NCBI RefSeq assembly: GCF_000716875.1
Contig: NZ_JNWQ01000022.1
Coordinates: 21,207 to 85,206 of the forward strand
Length of the DNA stretch: 64,000 nucleotides
Direction: 5' to 3'
Source: Streptomyces novaecaesareae
Lineage (GTDB): Bacteria; Actinomycetota; Actinomycetes; Streptomycetales; Streptomycetaceae
This document shows positions 25,173 to 36,251 of this stretch, in pieces (within the stretch, counting starts at the first letter, position 1; each line of letters starts with the position of its first letter). Below the pieces are notes generated by a model. It saw nothing but the letters and a program-made list of their open reading frames with translations. It ran no database searches and was not told the origin of the DNA. A program made the position numbers and the translations under genes.

Positions 25173-25532
25173 ATGAATGCCTACGCGCCGATCCTCGTAC
25201 TCGGTGCCATCGCGGCGGCGTTCGCGGTCGGCTCCGTCGTGATGGCCTCACTGACCGGCCCCAAGCGCTACAACCGGGCCAAGTTGGAGGCGTACGAGTG
25301 CGGCATCGAGCCGACCCCGCAGCCTGTGGGCGGCGGTCGGTTCCCGATCAAGTACTACCTGACGGCGATGCTCTTCATCGTCTTCGACATCGAGATCGTC
25401 TTCCTCTACCCCTGGGCGGTGACCTTCGACGCCCTGGGGATCTTCGGGCTGGTCGAGATGCTGCTCTTCATCGCCACCGTCTTCGTCGCGTACGCCTACG
25501 TGTGGCGTCGCGGCGGCCTGGAGTGGGACTGA
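25173..25532 (+). CDS. nuoA: NADH-quinone oxidoreductase subunit A
   Basis: 119 residues from ATG 25173 with GGAGGGAG upstream. Three transmembrane helices and the family signature YECGIEPTPQP...RFPIKYYLTAMLFIVFDIEIVFLYPW, which forms the quinone-channel switch region with NuoH and NuoJ. First gene of the 14-gene complex I operon, preceded by a complex promoter. A 114-bp gap separates it from nuoB, the largest gap in the operon. Confidence 0.97.
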   Translation: MNAYAPILVLGAIAAAFAVGSVVMASLTGPKRYNRAKLEAYECGIEPTPQPVGGGRFPIKYYLTAMLFIVFDIEIVFLYPWAVTFDALGIFGLVEMLLFIATVFVAYAYVWRRGGLEWD

Positions 25533-25575
25533 CCCCGGGGTGGGGCTGAGCCCGGACGCGGGGTGGCCGCCGGCC

Positions 25576-25593
25576 TTGTGAACGAGCGGACAA
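25576..25593. promoter_or_regulatory. Second Rex-like half-site motif, between nuoA and nuoB
   Basis: TTGTGAACGAGCGGACAA has a perfect left Rex half (TTGTGAAC) and a partial right half (ACAA). It lies in the nuoA-nuoB gap, 54 bp before nuoB. It may be a weak secondary site or chance. Confidence 0.35.
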
Positions 25594-25646
25594 ACCCCGG
25601 ACGGGTCGGACGTACCAGAGGACTTGAGGGCATTGAGAGGGATCTG

Positions 25647-26201
25647 ATGGGAATCGAGGAGAAGCTGCCGAGCGGCTTTCTGCTCACGACCGTGGAGACG
25701 GCCGCCGGCTGGGTGCGCAAGGCGTCACTCTTCCCGGCCACCTTCGGTCTGGCCTGCTGCGCGATCGAGATGATGACCACCGGCGCCGGCCGCTACGACC
25801 TGGCCCGGTTCGGCATGGAGGTCTTCCGGGGCTCCCCCCGGCAGGCCGATCTGATGATCGTGGCGGGGCGGGTGAGCCAGAAGATGGCCCCGGTGCTGCG
25901 CCAGGTGTACGACCAGATGCCCAACCCCAAGTGGGTCATCTCGATGGGTGTCTGCGCCTCCTCCGGCGGGATGTTCAACAACTACGCGATCGTGCAGGGC
26001 GTCGACCACATCGTCCCGGTGGACATCTACCTGCCCGGTTGTCCGCCCCGTCCGGAGATGCTGATGGACGCCATCCTGAAGCTGCACGACAAGATCCAGC
26101 ACGAGCCGCTGGGAGTGAACCGCCGCCGGGCCGAGGAGCTCGGCGAGGCGCTCGCCCTCCAGGCCACCCCGATCAGCGAGATGCGGGGGCAGCTGCGATG
26201 A
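25647..26201 (+). CDS. nuoB: NADH-quinone oxidoreductase subunit B
   Basis: 184 residues from ATG 25647. All four ligands of cluster N2 are visible: the tandem Cys pair in [21 protein letters not shown] and [12 protein letters not shown]2 passes electrons to the quinone at the junction of the peripheral arm and the membrane. The stop overlaps the nuoC start (ATGA). Length is normal. Confidence 0.97.
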   Translation: MGIEEKLPSGFLLTTVETAAGWVRKASLFPATFGLACCAIEMMTTGAGRYDLARFGMEVFRGSPRQADLMIVAGRVSQKMAPVLRQVYDQMPNPKWVISMGVCASSGGMFNNYAIVQGVDHIVPVDIYLPGCPPRPEMLMDAILKLHDKIQHEPLGVNRRRAEELGEALALQATPISEMRGQLR

Positions 26202-26911
26202 ACGAGCAGGTACCCGAGACCCGCCGGGAGCGGCCGGTCCGCGAGATCCCGGTCGAGGTGGTCGGCCGCCGCCAGGGCATGTTCGGCGCCGAGGGCAGCG
26301 GTGACACCTCCGGATTCGGCGGTCTGGCCGCCCCGATCGTGCTGCCCGGCGCGAGCGAACGACCGTACGGCGGCTGGTTCGACGAGGTCGCCGACGAGCT
26401 GGAGGGCGCCCTGGAGGAGCAGGGCCTGGACCCGGCCGAGGTGATCGAGAAGACCGTGGTCGACCGCGCCGAACTCACCTTCCACATCGACCGCGCCCAC
26501 CTCCTGCAGACCGTCCGCATCCTGCGCGACGACCCGGCGCTGCGCTTCGAACTGTGCCTGGGCGTGAGCGGCGTGCACTACCCCGGCGACAAGGGCCGCG
26601 AGCTGCACGCGGTCTACCACCTGCGCTCGATCACCCACGGCCGGCTGATCCGGCTGGAGGTCACCGCGCCGGACGCCGACCCGCGCGTCCCCTCGGTGGT
26701 GAGCGTCTACCCGACCAACGACTGGCACGAGCGCGAGACCTACGACTTCTTCGGCCTGGTCTTCGACGGCCACCCGGCGCTCACCCGGATCATGATGCCG
26801 GACGACTGGCTGGGCCACCCGCAGCGCAAGGACTACCCGCTCGGCGGCATCCCCGTCGAGTACAAGGGCGCCCAGATCCCGGCTCCCGACCAGCGGAGGT
26901 CGTACAGCTGA
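26198..26911 (+). CDS. nuoC: NADH-quinone oxidoreductase subunit C
   Basis: 237 residues, starting in the ATGA overlap with nuoB. The 30-kDa subunit signature [27 protein letters not shown] is present, then [16 protein letters not shown]. The first 60 residues are an actinobacterial extension, Gly-rich and poorly structured. nuoC and nuoD are separate here, unlike the fused nuoCD of enterobacteria. The stop shares one base with the nuoD start (TGATG). Confidence 0.96.
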   Translation: MNEQVPETRRERPVREIPVEVVGRRQGMFGAEGSGDTSGFGGLAAPIVLPGASERPYGGWFDEVADELEGALEEQGLDPAEVIEKTVVDRAELTFHIDRAHLLQTVRILRDDPALRFELCLGVSGVHYPGDKGRELHAVYHLRSITHGRLIRLEVTAPDADPRVPSVVSVYPTNDWHERETYDFFGLVFDGHPALTRIMMPDDWLGHPQRKDYPLGGIPVEYKGAQIPAPDQRRSYS

Positions 26912-28287
26912 TGAACACTCAGCACTACGAAGAGACTCACGGGGAGACCCAAGGGGAGACCCACGGAGAAGCCGCGGAAGCGGAGGCCCGCGAGACCACC
27001 GAGGGCCGGGTCTTCACCGTCACCGGCGGCGACTGGGGCGAGGTGGTCGAGGCGGTCGGCCGGGCCGACGACGAGCGCATCATCGTCAACATGGGCCCCC
27101 AGCACCCGTCCACCCACGGCGTGCTGCGGCTGATCCTGGAGATCGACGGCGAGACGGTGAAGGAGGCCCGCTGCGGCATCGGCTACCTCCACACCGGCAT
27201 CGAGAAGAACATGGAGTTCCGCAGCTGGGTCCAGGGCACCACCTTCGTGACCCGCATGGACTACCTGACCCCGCTGTTCAACGAGACCGCCTACTGCCTG
27301 GCGGTCGAGAAGCTGCTCGGCGTCACCGACGACGTCCCGGACCGGGCCAACGTCATCCGCGTCATGATGATGGAGCTCAACCGGATCTCCTCGCACCTGG
27401 TCTGCCTGGCCACCGGCGGCATGGAGATCGGCTCCACCACCCTGATGGTCTACGGCTTCCGGGACCGCGAGCTGATCCTGGACGTCTTCGAGCTGGTCAC
27501 CGGCCTGCGCATGAACCACGCGTACGTGCGCCCGGGCGGCCTCGCCCAGGACCTGCCGCCCGGTGCCGTCGACCAGATCCGCGAGGCGGTCAAGGTCTTC
27601 CGCTCCCGGATGCACGAGTACGACAAACTGGCCAGCGGCAACCCGGTGTTCAAGGCCCGCCTGGTCGACGTCGGCTTCCTGGACCTGCCCGGCTGCCTGG
27701 CCCTCGGCGCCACCGGCCCGATCGTGCGCGCCACCGGACTGCCGCACGACCTGCGCAAGACCGACCCGTACTGCGGTTACGAGGACTACGACTTCGAGGT
27801 CGCGATCGCCGACAGCGCCGACTCCTACGGCCGCTTCGTGATCCGCCTGGAGGAGATGAAGCAGTCCCTGCGGATCGTCGAGCAGTGCCTGGACCGGCTG
27901 CGCCCGGGCCCGGTCATGGTGGCCGACAAGAAGATCGCCTGGCCCGCCCAACTGGCCGTCGGCCCGGACGGGATGGGCAATTCCCTCGATCACATCCGCA
28001 AGATCATGGGTACCTCGATGGAGGCCCTGATCCACCACTTCAAGCTGGTCACCGAGGGCTTCCGGGTCCCGGTCGGCCAGGCGTACGCGGCGGTCGAGTC
28101 GCCCAAGGGCGAGCTGGGCGTGCACGTGGTCAGCGACGGCGGGACCCGCCCGTACCGGGTCCACTTCCGGGATCCGTCGTTCACCAATCTGCAGACGATG
28201 GCGGCGATGTGCGAGGGCGGCCAGGTGGCCGACGTGATCGTCGCGGTGGCCGGGATCGACCCGGTGATGGGAGGCGTGGACCGGTGA
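26911..28287 (+). CDS. nuoD: NADH-quinone oxidoreductase subunit D
   Basis: 458 residues from ATG 26911. The 49-kDa signature [22 protein letters not shown] and [12 protein letters not shown] (His that contacts quinone) are intact, as is the C-terminal DPVMGGVDR. The subunit lines the quinone pocket. Its N-terminus has a hydrophilic extension with [12 protein letters not shown] repeats, not needed in other complex I. It overlaps nuoE by 4 bp (GTGA). Confidence 0.97.
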   Translation: MNTQHYEETHGETQGETHGEAAEAEARETTEGRVFTVTGGDWGEVVEAVGRADDERIIVNMGPQHPSTHGVLRLILEIDGETVKEARCGIGYLHTGIEKNMEFRSWVQGTTFVTRMDYLTPLFNETAYCLAVEKLLGVTDDVPDRANVIRVMMMELNRISSHLVCLATGGMEIGSTTLMVYGFRDRELILDVFELVTGLRMNHAYVRPGGLAQDLPPGAVDQIREAVKVFRSRMHEYDKLASGNPVFKARLVDVGFLDLPGCLALGATGPIVRATGLPHDLRKTDPYCGYEDYDFEVAIADSADSYGRFVIRLEEMKQSLRIVEQCLDRLRPGPVMVADKKIAWPAQLAVGPDGMGNSLDHIRKIMGTSMEALIHHFKLVTEGFRVPVGQAYAAVESPKGELGVHVVSDGGTRPYRVHFRDPSFTNLQTMAAMCEGGQVADVIVAVAGIDPVMGGVDR

Positions 28288-29174
28288 CCAACGTCGAACT
28301 CGGACTGCCGGCGCTGCCGGCCGCACCCTACCCCGAGGAGGTGCACGCCCGGTTGGCCGCGGACGCCGCCGAGCTGATCGCCCGCTACCCGCAGCCGCGT
28401 TCGGCGCTGCTGCCGCTGCTGCACCTGGTGCAGGCCGAGGAGGGCTTCGTCAGCCCGACCGGGATCCGGTTCTGCGCCGAGCAGTTGGACCTCACCACCG
28501 CCGAGGTCACCGCCGTCGCGACCTTCTACACCATGTACCGGCGCCGCCCGGCCGGGAAGTACCACGTCGGGGTCTGCACCAACACCCTGTGCGCGGTGCT
28601 CGGCGGCGACCAGATCTTCGCCGAGCTCCAGGAGCACCTGGGCGTTCGCAACAACGAGACCACCGAGGACGGTGAGATCTCGATCGAGCACATCGAGTGC
28701 AACGCGGCCTGCGACTACGCGCCCGTGGTGATGGTCAACTGGGAGTTCTTCGACAACCAGACCCCGGAGAGCGCCCGGCAGCTGGTCGACGACCTGCGGG
28801 CCGGCCGAGAGGTCCGGCCCACCCGGGGCGCCCGGTTGTGCGGCTTCAAGGAGACCGCCCGGATCCTGGCCGGCTTCCCCGACGAGCGCCCCGGCGCCAA
28901 CGACGAGTCCGGCGCCGGTGGCGCGCCCTCCCTGGCCGGCCTGCGGCTGGCCCGCGGCGAGGCCCTGCCCGGCACCGCCGGCACCAGGGTCGTCTCACCG
29001 CGCAACGAACCACCGCGCACCGAAGCGCCGCGCCAGGACGAACCCCGCACCGAAGCGCCGCGCCAGGACGAACCCCGCACCGAAGCGCCGCGCCAGGACG
29101 AACCCCGCAGCGACGAACCCCGCACCGAAGCGCCGCGCAACGAGGGCACCGGCCAGGAAGGGAGCGAGGCGTGA
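28284..29174 (+). CDS. nuoE: NADH-quinone oxidoreductase subunit E
   Basis: 296 residues from GTG 28284. The thioredoxin-like [2Fe-2S] (N1a) ligands are CTNTLC and [10 protein letters not shown]. The conserved domain ends near residue 205. The last 90 residues are a disordered tail containing tandem [10 protein letters not shown] units. Typical NuoE is about 165-200 residues, so the tail is a lineage-specific addition. The stop overlaps the nuoF start. Confidence 0.95.
   Translation: MTNVELGLPALPAAPYPEEVHARLAADAAELIARYPQPRSALLPLLHLVQAEEGFVSPTGIRFCAEQLDLTTAEVTAVATFYTMYRRRPAGKYHVGVCTNTLCAVLGGDQIFAELQEHLGVRNNETTEDGEISIEHIECNAACDYAPVVMVNWEFFDNQTPESARQLVDDLRAGREVRPTRGARLCGFKETARILAGFPDERPGANDESGAGGAPSLAGLRLARGEALPGTAGTRVVSPRNEPPRTEAPRQDEPRTEAPRQDEPRTEAPRQDEPRSDEPRTEAPRNEGTGQEGSEA
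29016..29138. repeat. 30-bp in-frame tandem repeat inside nuoE
   Basis: Three perfect 30-bp units begin at 29016, 29046 and 29076 (each starting CGCACCGAAGCGCCGCG), followed by a partial unit and an 18-bp fourth copy at 29121-29138. They encode the decapeptide [10 protein letters not shown]. Perfect nucleotide identity points to recent slippage or unequal crossover. Confidence 0.9.
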
Positions 29175-30535
29175 TGACCGCCGCCGAGCCGGCCGAGAAG
29201 CTGCTCACCCCCGTCCTGTCCGACTCCTGGGACGACACCCGCCCCTGGACGCTGGACACCTACCGCCGCCACCACGGCTACGAGGGCCTCAAGGCGGCCC
29301 TCGCCATGCCCCCGGACGACGTGATCGCCCTGGTCAAGGACGCCGGCCTGCGCGGCCGCGGCGGCGCCGGCTTCCCCACCGGCATGAAGTGGCAGTTCAT
29401 CCCGCAGAACGACGGCAAGCCGCACTACCTGGTGGTGAACGCGGACGAGTCCGAGCCGGGCACCTGCAAGGACATCCCGCTGCTGTTCGCCAACCCGCAC
29501 TCCCTCATCGAGGGAATGATCATCGCCTCCTACGCGATCCGCTGCGACCACGCGTTCATCTACCTGCGCGGCGAGGTCGTCCCGGTGCTGCGGCGACTGC
29601 ACGAGGCCGTCGCCGAGGCGTACCGGGCGGGCCTGCTCGGCCGGAACATCCTCGGCTCCGGCATCGACCTCGACATCACCGTGCACGCCGGAGCCGGCGC
29701 GTACATCTGCGGCGAGGAGACGGCGCTGCTGGACTCGCTGGAGGGCCGCCGCGGCCAGCCCAGGCTGCGGCCGCCGTTCCCGGCGATCGCCGGCCTGTAC
29801 GCCTGCCCGACGGTGGTCAACAACGTCGAGTCGATCGCCTCGGTGCCGCCGATCCTGGCCCGCGGCAAGGAGTGGTTCAGGGGCCTGGGCACCGAGAAGT
29901 CGCCCGGTTTCACGCTCTACTCGCTCTCCGGGCACGTCACCAACCCCGGCCAGTACGAGGCCCCGCTGGGCATCACCCTGCGCCAGCTGCTCGACCTCAG
30001 CGGCGGCGTCCGCGCCGGGCACCGGCTGAAGTTCTGGACCCCGGGCGGCTCCTCCACCCCGATGTTCACCGACGAGCACCTCGACGTCCCGCTGGACTAC
30101 GAGGGCGTCGGCGCGGCCGGCTCGATGCTCGGCACCAAGGCGCTGCAGGTCTTCGACGAGACCACCTGCGTGGTGCGGGCCGTCACCCGCTGGACCGAGT
30201 TCTACGCCCACGAGTCCTGCGGCAAGTGCACCCCCTGCCGGGAGGGCACCTACTGGCTGGTCCAACTGCTCAAGCGGGTCGAGGCGGGCGGGGGCGTCGA
30301 GGGGGACCTGGAGAAGCTCCTCGACATCGCCGACAACATCAACGGCAAGTCCTTCTGTGCGCTGGGCGACGGCGCGGCGAGCCCGATCGTCTCCTCGCTC
30401 CAGCACTTCCGGGCCGAGTACGAACAGCACCTGGCCGAGCGCCGCTGCCCGTTCGACCCGGCCGCCTCCACCGTCTGGGCCGACGGCCCCCGCCCCGGCA
30501 ACCAGTCCGCCACCGAAAGGGAGGTGCACGCGTGA
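29174..30535 (+). CDS. nuoF: NADH-quinone oxidoreductase subunit F (NADH and FMN site)
   Basis: 453 residues from ATG 29174; GTG 29171, in frame one codon earlier, would overlap nuoE as GTGA. NADH/FMN motifs are [27 protein letters not shown] and [13 protein letters not shown]. The [4Fe-4S] N3 ligands are [12 protein letters not shown] and the later SFCALGDGA. This subunit oxidises NADH and passes electrons to FMN. It overlaps nuoG by 4 bp. Confidence 0.97.
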   Translation: MTAAEPAEKLLTPVLSDSWDDTRPWTLDTYRRHHGYEGLKAALAMPPDDVIALVKDAGLRGRGGAGFPTGMKWQFIPQNDGKPHYLVVNADESEPGTCKDIPLLFANPHSLIEGMIIASYAIRCDHAFIYLRGEVVPVLRRLHEAVAEAYRAGLLGRNILGSGIDLDITVHAGAGAYICGEETALLDSLEGRRGQPRLRPPFPAIAGLYACPTVVNNVESIASVPPILARGKEWFRGLGTEKSPGFTLYSLSGHVTNPGQYEAPLGITLRQLLDLSGGVRAGHRLKFWTPGGSSTPMFTDEHLDVPLDYEGVGAAGSMLGTKALQVFDETTCVVRAVTRWTEFYAHESCGKCTPCREGTYWLVQLLKRVEAGGGVEGDLEKLLDIADNINGKSFCALGDGAASPIVSSLQHFRAEYEQHLAERRCPFDPAASTVWADGPRPGNQSATEREVHA

Positions 30536-33045
30536 CGATCACAGAGCCAACCGCCTCCACGGGAGAGAAGCCCGCGGTCGAACTGGTCACGCTCACCATC
30601 GACGGCGTCGAAGTGCAGGTCCCCAAGGGGACGTTGGTGATCCGGGCGGCCGAGACCATCGGCACCCAGATCCCGCGCTTCTGCGACCACCCGCTGCTCG
30701 ACCCGGCCGGCGCCTGCCGCCAGTGCATCGTCGAGATCGAGGGCCAGCGCAAGCCGGTCGCCTCCTGCACCATCCCGGTGGCCGAGGGCATGGTGGTGCG
30801 CACCCAGCTCAGCTCGCCGGTGGCCGAGAAGGCGCAGCGCGGCGTCATGGAGCTGCTGCTGATCAACCACCCGCTGGACTGCCCGGTCTGCGACAAGGGC
30901 GGCGAGTGCCCGCTGCAGAACCAGGCGATGTCCAGCGGCGCCGCCGACTCCCGCTTCGAGGGCATGAAGCGCACCTACGAGAAGCCGGTGCCGATCAGCA
31001 GCCAGGTGCTGCTGGACCGCGAGCGCTGCGTGCTGTGCGCGCGCTGCACCCGCTTCTCGCAGCAGATCGCCGGGGACCCGTTCATCGACCTGGTCGAGCG
31101 CGGGGCGCTGCAGCAGGTCGGCACCGGCGAGGGGGACGACTTCGAGTCCTACTTCTCCGGGAACACCATCCAGATCTGCCCGGTGGGCGCGCTGACCTCG
31201 GCGGCCTACCGGTTCCGCTCGCGCCCCTTCGACCTGGTCTCCTCGCCGAGCGTGTGCGAGCACTGCTCGGCGGGCTGCGCGCAGCGCACCGACCACCGGC
31301 GCGGCAAGGTGCTGCGCCGGCTGGCGGGCGAGGACCCGGCGGTGAACGAGGAGTGGAACTGCGACAAGGGCCGCTTCGCCTTCCGCTACGCCCAGCAGCG
31401 GGACCGGCTGACCACCCCGCTGGTGCGGGTGGACGGCGAGCTGGTGCCGGCCTCCTGGCCGGAGGCGCTGGCCCGGGCCGCCGAGGGACTGCGCGGCGCC
31501 CGGACGGGTGTGCTGGCGGGCGGCCGGGTGACGGTCGAGGACGCGTACGCGTACGCCAAGTTCGCCAGGGTGGTGCTGGGCACCAACGACGTGGACTTCC
31601 GGGCCCGCCCGCACAGCGGCGAGGAGGCGGACTTCCTGGCCGCGGCGGTCGCCGGGCGCGGGGTGGACGTGGACGGCTCGGGCGTGACGTACGAGCGGCT
31701 GGAGCAGGCGCCGGTGGTGCTGCTGGCGGGCTTCGAGCCGGAGGAGGAGTCGCCGATCGTCTTCCTGCGGCTGCGCAAGGCGGTCCGCGGCCGCGGCCTG
31801 AAGGTGTTCTCGGTGGCGGCGTTCGGCTCCCGGGGCCTGGCCAAGCTGCGCGGCGCGCTGCTGCCGGCCGCGCCGGGCACCGAGGCGGAGTGGTTCGGGG
31901 CGCTGGCGGCAGACGAGCCGCTGAACGACGAGGCGGGCCGGGCGGCGGAACTGCTGCGCGCGCCGGGCGCGGTGGTCCTGGTGGGCGAGCGGCTGGCCGC
32001 CGTCCCGGGTGCGCTGACGGCGGTGCTGCGGCTGGCGCACGCGACGGGCGCGCAGCTCGCGTGGGTGCCGCGCCGGGCGGGTGAGCGCGGGGCCGTGGAG
32101 GCGGGCGTGCTGCCGGGCCTGCTGCCCGGGGGCCGTCCGGTGGCCGCTCCGGCGGCGCGGGCGGAGGCGGCCGCGGCGTGGGGCGTGGCGGAGCTGCCGT
32201 CCCGGCCGGGCCGGGACACCGACCAGATCCTGGCGGCGGCGGCGCAGGGCGAGTTGGAGGCGCTGCTGGTCGGCGGTGTGGACCCGGACGACCTGCCGGA
32301 CCCGGCGCTGGCGGACGAGGCGCTGGCGGCGGTGCCGTTCGTGGTGTCGCTGGAGCTGCGGCCCTCCGCGGTGACGGCGCGCGCGGACGTGGTGCTGCCG
32401 GTGGCGGCGGTCGCGGAGAAGGCCGGCACCTTCCTGGACTGGGAGGGCCGGGTGCGGATGTTCGAGGCGGCGCTCAAACCGGACCAGCAGATGGGCCGTC
32501 ACGTGCAGTCGGACCTGCGGGTGCTGACCATGCTGGCGGACGCGCTGGGGCACCGGCTGGGCCTGCCGGACGTCCGGGCGGCGCGGCTGGAGCTGGACGC
32601 CTTCACCCCCTGGGAGGGGGACCGCGCGGCCGACCCGGCGGCGCACCCCGGCCTGCTGCCGCGGCCGGCCACCGGCCAGGCGGTGCTGGCGGGTTGGCGT
32701 CAGCTGCTGGACAACGGGGTGCTGCAGCAGGGCGATCCGCACCTGGCGGGCACCCGGCACCCGGCGGTGGCCCGGATCTCGGCCGAGACGGCCAAGGAGA
32801 TCGGCGCCGAGGCGGCCACCGCGCTGCGGCTGACCGGCCCGGCCGGCTCGCTGACCCTGCCGCTGGAGGTCACCGGATCGATCCCGGACCGCACGGTCTG
32901 GATCCCGCTCAACTCCACGCCGGGCGGCGCCCAGCGGGCGCTCGGCACCACCGTCGGCCACCTGGTGACGATCGCCGCGGCCGCGGCCGAGCCGGCGGCG
33001 CAGGCCCCGGCCGGGGCGACCACGGGTGAAGGGGAGGACCGATGA
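30532..33045 (+). CDS. nuoG: NADH-quinone oxidoreductase subunit G
   Basis: 837 residues from GTG 30532. The N-terminal ferredoxin-type cluster N1b is seen in [16 protein letters not shown], the His-ligated N5 cluster in [15 protein letters not shown]4 in [11 protein letters not shown] with a later QICPVG, and the extra bacterial N7 site in CEHCSAGC followed by EWNCDKGR. A molybdopterin-oxidoreductase-like domain follows and probably has no cofactor. N7 is absent from mitochondrial complex I but kept here. It overlaps nuoH by 4 bp. Confidence 0.97.
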   Translation: MTITEPTASTGEKPAVELVTLTIDGVEVQVPKGTLVIRAAETIGTQIPRFCDHPLLDPAGACRQCIVEIEGQRKPVASCTIPVAEGMVVRTQLSSPVAEKAQRGVMELLLINHPLDCPVCDKGGECPLQNQAMSSGAADSRFEGMKRTYEKPVPISSQVLLDRERCVLCARCTRFSQQIAGDPFIDLVERGALQQVGTGEGDDFESYFSGNTIQICPVGALTSAAYRFRSRPFDLVSSPSVCEHCSAGCAQRTDHRRGKVLRRLAGEDPAVNEEWNCDKGRFAFRYAQQRDRLTTPLVRVDGELVPASWPEALARAAEGLRGARTGVLAGGRVTVEDAYAYAKFARVVLGTNDVDFRARPHSGEEADFLAAAVAGRGVDVDGSGVTYERLEQAPVVLLAGFEPEEESPIVFLRLRKAVRGRGLKVFSVAAFGSRGLAKLRGALLPAAPGTEAEWFGALAADEPLNDEAGRAAELLRAPGAVVLVGERLAAVPGALTAVLRLAHATGAQLAWVPRRAGERGAVEAGVLPGLLPGGRPVAAPAARAEAAAAWGVAELPSRPGRDTDQILAAAAQGELEALLVGGVDPDDLPDPALADEALAAVPFVVSLELRPSAVTARADVVLPVAAVAEKAGTFLDWEGRVRMFEAALKPDQQMGRHVQSDLRVLTMLADALGHRLGLPDVRAARLELDAFTPWEGDRAADPAAHPGLLPRPATGQAVLAGWRQLLDNGVLQQGDPHLAGTRHPAVARISAETAKEIGAEAATALRLTGPAGSLTLPLEVTGSIPDRTVWIPLNSTPGGAQRALGTTVGHLVTIAAAAAEPAAQAPAGATTGEGEDR

Positions 33046-34373
33046 CAACTCCGCAGCCGTACGAGACGCTCCACTTCTTCGGCCAGGACCCGTGGTGGCT
33101 GGTCCTGTTGAAGGCGGTGTTCTGCTTCGCGTTCCTGGTCCTGACGGTGCTGGTCGCGATCGTCTGGGAGCGCAAGGTGGTGGCCTGGATGCAGCTGCGC
33201 ATCGGGCCGAACCGGCACGGGCCGTGGGGCATGCTGCAGTCGCTGGCGGACGGCGTGAAGCTGGCGCTGAAGGAAGACCTGGTGGTCAAGGGCGCGGACA
33301 AGGTGGTCTACATCCTGGCCCCGATCGTCTGTGCCATCCCCGCGTTCATGGCCTTCGCGGTGATCCCGTTCGGCCCGGCCGGCAACGAGGTGTCGATCTT
33401 CGGCACCCGGACGGCGATGCAGCTGACCGACTTCCCGGTCGCGCTGCTGTACATCCTGGCCACCGCCTCGATCGGCATCTACGGCATCGTGCTGGCGGGT
33501 TGGTCCTCCGGGTCGACGTACCCGCTGCTGGGCGGGCTGCGTTCGGCCGCGCAGATGATCAGCTACGAGATCGCGATGGGTCTGTCCTTCGCGGCGGTGT
33601 TCATCTACTCGGGGTCGATGTCGACCTCGGAGATCGTGGCGCACCAGCAGCCGACGTGGTTCGCGGCGCTGCTGCCGGTGTCCTTCATCGTCTACGTCAT
33701 CTCGATGGTCGGGGAGACCAACCGGGCGCCGTTCGACCTGCCGGAGGCCGAGGGCGAGCTGGTCGGCGGCTTCAACACCGAGTACTCCTCGCTGAAGTTC
33801 GCGATGTTCATGCTGGCCGAGTACGTGAACATGGTGACGGTCTCGGCGGTGGCCTCGACCCTCTTCCTGGGCGGCTGGCGGGCGCCGTGGCCGGTGTCGA
33901 CCTTCTGGGAGGGCGCCAACCACGGCTGGTGGCCGATGCTGTGGATCACGCTGAAGATCCAGCTGCTGCTGTTCTTCTTCATCTGGCTGCGCGGCACGCT
34001 GCCCCGGTTCCGCTACGACCAGTTCATGAAGCTGGGCTGGAAGGTGCTGATCCCGGTCTCGCTGGTGTGGCTGGTGCTGATCGCGAGCGTGCGGGCGCTG
34101 CGCAACGAGGGCTACGGCTTCGGCGAGGTGGTGCTGTACGTGGGCGCCCCGGTCGGTGCGGTGCTGTTGCTGGCGCTGCTGCGGGACTTCCTGAGGAAGC
34201 AGCCCGAGGCCGAGGAGGCGCCTCCCGGGGGCGAGTTCGATCCGATGGCCGGCGGCTACCCCGTCCCGCCGCTGCCCGGCCAGGAGCTCCCGCCGGTGCC
34301 CCGCAGGCGCAGCCGCGCCCCGAAGCAACTCCAGGACGCCCTCAACGGGGCCGACCATTCCGAAGGGAGCTGA
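33042..34373 (+). CDS. nuoH: NADH-quinone oxidoreductase subunit H
   Basis: 443 residues with eight to nine membrane helices. NuoH signatures: [72 protein letters not shown] and [19 protein letters not shown]. It forms the quinone entry channel and the link to the proton pumps. About 50 extra C-terminal residues ([14 protein letters not shown]... ending NGADHSEGS) are hydrophilic and Pro-rich. Confidence 0.97.
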   Translation: MTTPQPYETLHFFGQDPWWLVLLKAVFCFAFLVLTVLVAIVWERKVVAWMQLRIGPNRHGPWGMLQSLADGVKLALKEDLVVKGADKVVYILAPIVCAIPAFMAFAVIPFGPAGNEVSIFGTRTAMQLTDFPVALLYILATASIGIYGIVLAGWSSGSTYPLLGGLRSAAQMISYEIAMGLSFAAVFIYSGSMSTSEIVAHQQPTWFAALLPVSFIVYVISMVGETNRAPFDLPEAEGELVGGFNTEYSSLKFAMFMLAEYVNMVTVSAVASTLFLGGWRAPWPVSTFWEGANHGWWPMLWITLKIQLLLFFFIWLRGTLPRFRYDQFMKLGWKVLIPVSLVWLVLIASVRALRNEGYGFGEVVLYVGAPVGAVLLLALLRDFLRKQPEAEEAPPGGEFDPMAGGYPVPPLPGQELPPVPRRRSRAPKQLQDALNGADHSEGS

Positions 34374-34379
34374 ACCGAG

Positions 34380-35045
34380 ATGTCGTCCGACCAGTCCGAC
34401 CGAACAGACCGTTCCGGCCGTTCCGACCGAACGGACCGTACGGACCGTACGGACCGTACGGACCGGCCCGAGCGGGCCGACCGGCCGTCGGTGCTCGGCC
34501 CGGCCGCCGGCTTCGGCGTGACCTTCAAGGCCATGTTCAAGAAGCGGCTCACCGAGCAGTACCCGGAGCAGAAGAAGCCCACCGCTCCGCGCTTCCACGG
34601 CCGACACCAGCTGAACCGGCACCCGGACGGCCTGGAGAAGTGCGTCGGCTGCGAGCTGTGCGCGTGGGCGTGCCCGGCCGACGCCATCTACGTGGAGGGC
34701 GCGGACAACCGGGACGAGGAGCGCTACTCGCCGGGCGAGCGCTACGGCGCGGTGTACCAGATCAACTACGCCCGCTGCATCCTGTGCGGGCTGTGCATCG
34801 AGGCCTGCCCGACCCGCGCGCTGACCATGACCAACGAGTACGAGCTGGCCGACTCCTCCCGGCGGGATCTGATCTTCACCAAGGAGCAGCTGCTGGTGGG
34901 CCTGTCCGAGGGCATGGTCGACACCCCGCACGCGATCTTCCCGGGGACCGACGAGGGCGCGTACTACCGGGGCGAGATCACCGCGGCGGCGCCGGGGACG
35001 GTCCAGCAGGAGCGCACCGACCGGGAGAAGGAGGCGCAGCAATGA
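34380..35045 (+). CDS. nuoI: NADH-quinone oxidoreductase subunit I
   Basis: 221 residues from ATG 34380, 6 bp after nuoH, with GGGAG upstream. Two ferredoxin motifs, [12 protein letters not shown] and [12 protein letters not shown], hold clusters N6a and N6b. The N-terminus is an unusual repeat tail (SDRTDR and TDRTDR units) encoded by 9-bp GGACCGTAC tandem copies at about 34431-34462. It overlaps nuoJ by 4 bp. Confidence 0.97.
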   Translation: MSSDQSDRTDRSGRSDRTDRTDRTDRTDRPERADRPSVLGPAAGFGVTFKAMFKKRLTEQYPEQKKPTAPRFHGRHQLNRHPDGLEKCVGCELCAWACPADAIYVEGADNRDEERYSPGERYGAVYQINYARCILCGLCIEACPTRALTMTNEYELADSSRRDLIFTKEQLLVGLSEGMVDTPHAIFPGTDEGAYYRGEITAAAPGTVQQERTDREKEAQQ

Positions 35046-35941
35046 CCTCGTACCTCGCGGAAGCGACCGGGACGACCTCCACGGGTGAGGCCGTCCAGTT
35101 CTGGGTGCTCGCGGTGATCGCGGTCGGCGGCGCGCTCGGCATGGTGCTGATGCGCCGGGCCGTGCACAGCGCGCTCTGCCTGGCGGCCACCATGCTGGCG
35201 CTGGCGGTCTGTTACATGGCGCAGGGCGCGGTGTTCCTGGGCGTGGTGCAGATCGTGGTCTACACCGGCGCGATCATGATGCTCTTCCTGTTCGTGGTGA
35301 TGCTGGTCGGTGTCACCAGCGAGGACTCCCTGAAGGAGCAGTTGAAGGGGCAGCGGATCGCCGCGGCGCTGTGCGGGCTGGGCTTCGGCGTGCTGCTGAT
35401 CGCCGGGATCGCCAACGCGAGGCTGGACCACTTCACCGGCCTGTCCGAGGCGAACGCCGAGGGCAACGTGCCAGGCCTGGCACGGCTGATCTTCACCCGG
35501 TACGTGTGGGCCTTCGAGGTCACCGGCGCGCTGCTGATCACCGCGGCGATCGGCGCGATGGTGCTGACCCACCGCGAGCACGTGAAGGCGCCGAAGACCC
35601 AGCGCGAGCTGGCCGCCCAGCGGGTCAAGGACAACATCCAGCTGCCGCCGCTGCCGGCGCCGGGCGTGTACGCGCGGCACAACGCGGTGGACGTGCCGGC
35701 GCTGCTGCCGGACGGCACGATCGCCGAGGACTCGGTGATGGCGACGCTGCGCGAGCGCGGCCAGATCCGGGACGTCAGCCAGGCGATGCTGCAGCGGATG
35801 GCGGAGCTGGAGAACAGCACGGCGGACTGGCTGGGCCGTCCGTCCTCGGAGCGGCCGGCGGTGACCGGTCCGCGCAAGTCGCTGGAGCAGGTGGCGGCGA
35901 ACGGCAGGGACGGCCAGGCCGACGAGGAGGGCGTGGAGTGA
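35042..35941 (+). CDS. nuoJ: NADH-quinone oxidoreductase subunit J
   Basis: 299 residues from ATG 35042. Five membrane helices, with the conserved [22 protein letters not shown] (helix 3, involved in coupling). The C-terminal 110 residues after the last helix are a long cytoplasmic extension ([17 protein letters not shown]...), common in actinobacteria and absent from E. coli NuoJ. It overlaps nuoK by 4 bp (GTGA). Confidence 0.95.
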   Translation: MTSYLAEATGTTSTGEAVQFWVLAVIAVGGALGMVLMRRAVHSALCLAATMLALAVCYMAQGAVFLGVVQIVVYTGAIMMLFLFVVMLVGVTSEDSLKEQLKGQRIAAALCGLGFGVLLIAGIANARLDHFTGLSEANAEGNVPGLARLIFTRYVWAFEVTGALLITAAIGAMVLTHREHVKAPKTQRELAAQRVKDNIQLPPLPAPGVYARHNAVDVPALLPDGTIAEDSVMATLRERGQIRDVSQAMLQRMAELENSTADWLGRPSSERPAVTGPRKSLEQVAANGRDGQADEEGVE

Positions 35942-36237
35942 ATCCGGTCAACTACCTGTATCTCGCAGCCCTGTTGTTCACCATCGGGGCCGCGGGCGTG
36001 CTGATCCGGCGAAACGCGATCGTGCTGTTCATGTGCGTGGAGCTGATGCTGAACGCCTCGAACCTGGCGCTGGTGACCTTCTCCCGGCTGCACGGGACCT
36101 TGGACGGACAGATCATCGCGTTCTTCACGATGGTGGTCGCGGCGGCCGAGGTCGTGGTCGGCCTCGCCATCATCGTCTCCATCTTCCGGACCAGGCACTC
36201 CGCTTCGGTCGACGACAGCAATCTGATGAAGCTGTAG
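35938..36237 (+). CDS. nuoK: NADH-quinone oxidoreductase subunit K
   Basis: 99 residues from GTG 35938. Three helices with the two essential membrane Glu residues in [12 protein letters not shown] and [15 protein letters not shown] proton-channel component between NuoJ and NuoN. Normal length. The gap to nuoL is 14 bp. Confidence 0.97.
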   Translation: MNPVNYLYLAALLFTIGAAGVLIRRNAIVLFMCVELMLNASNLALVTFSRLHGTLDGQIIAFFTMVVAAAEVVVGLAIIVSIFRTRHSASVDDSNLMKL

Positions 36238-36251
36238 GCGGAGGGCCTTCG

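Noticed and set aside
28715..30529. 604-codon minus-strand frame opposite nuoE/nuoF
   Set aside because: Antisense to genes with intact Fe-S and FMN motifs; no conserved content of its own.
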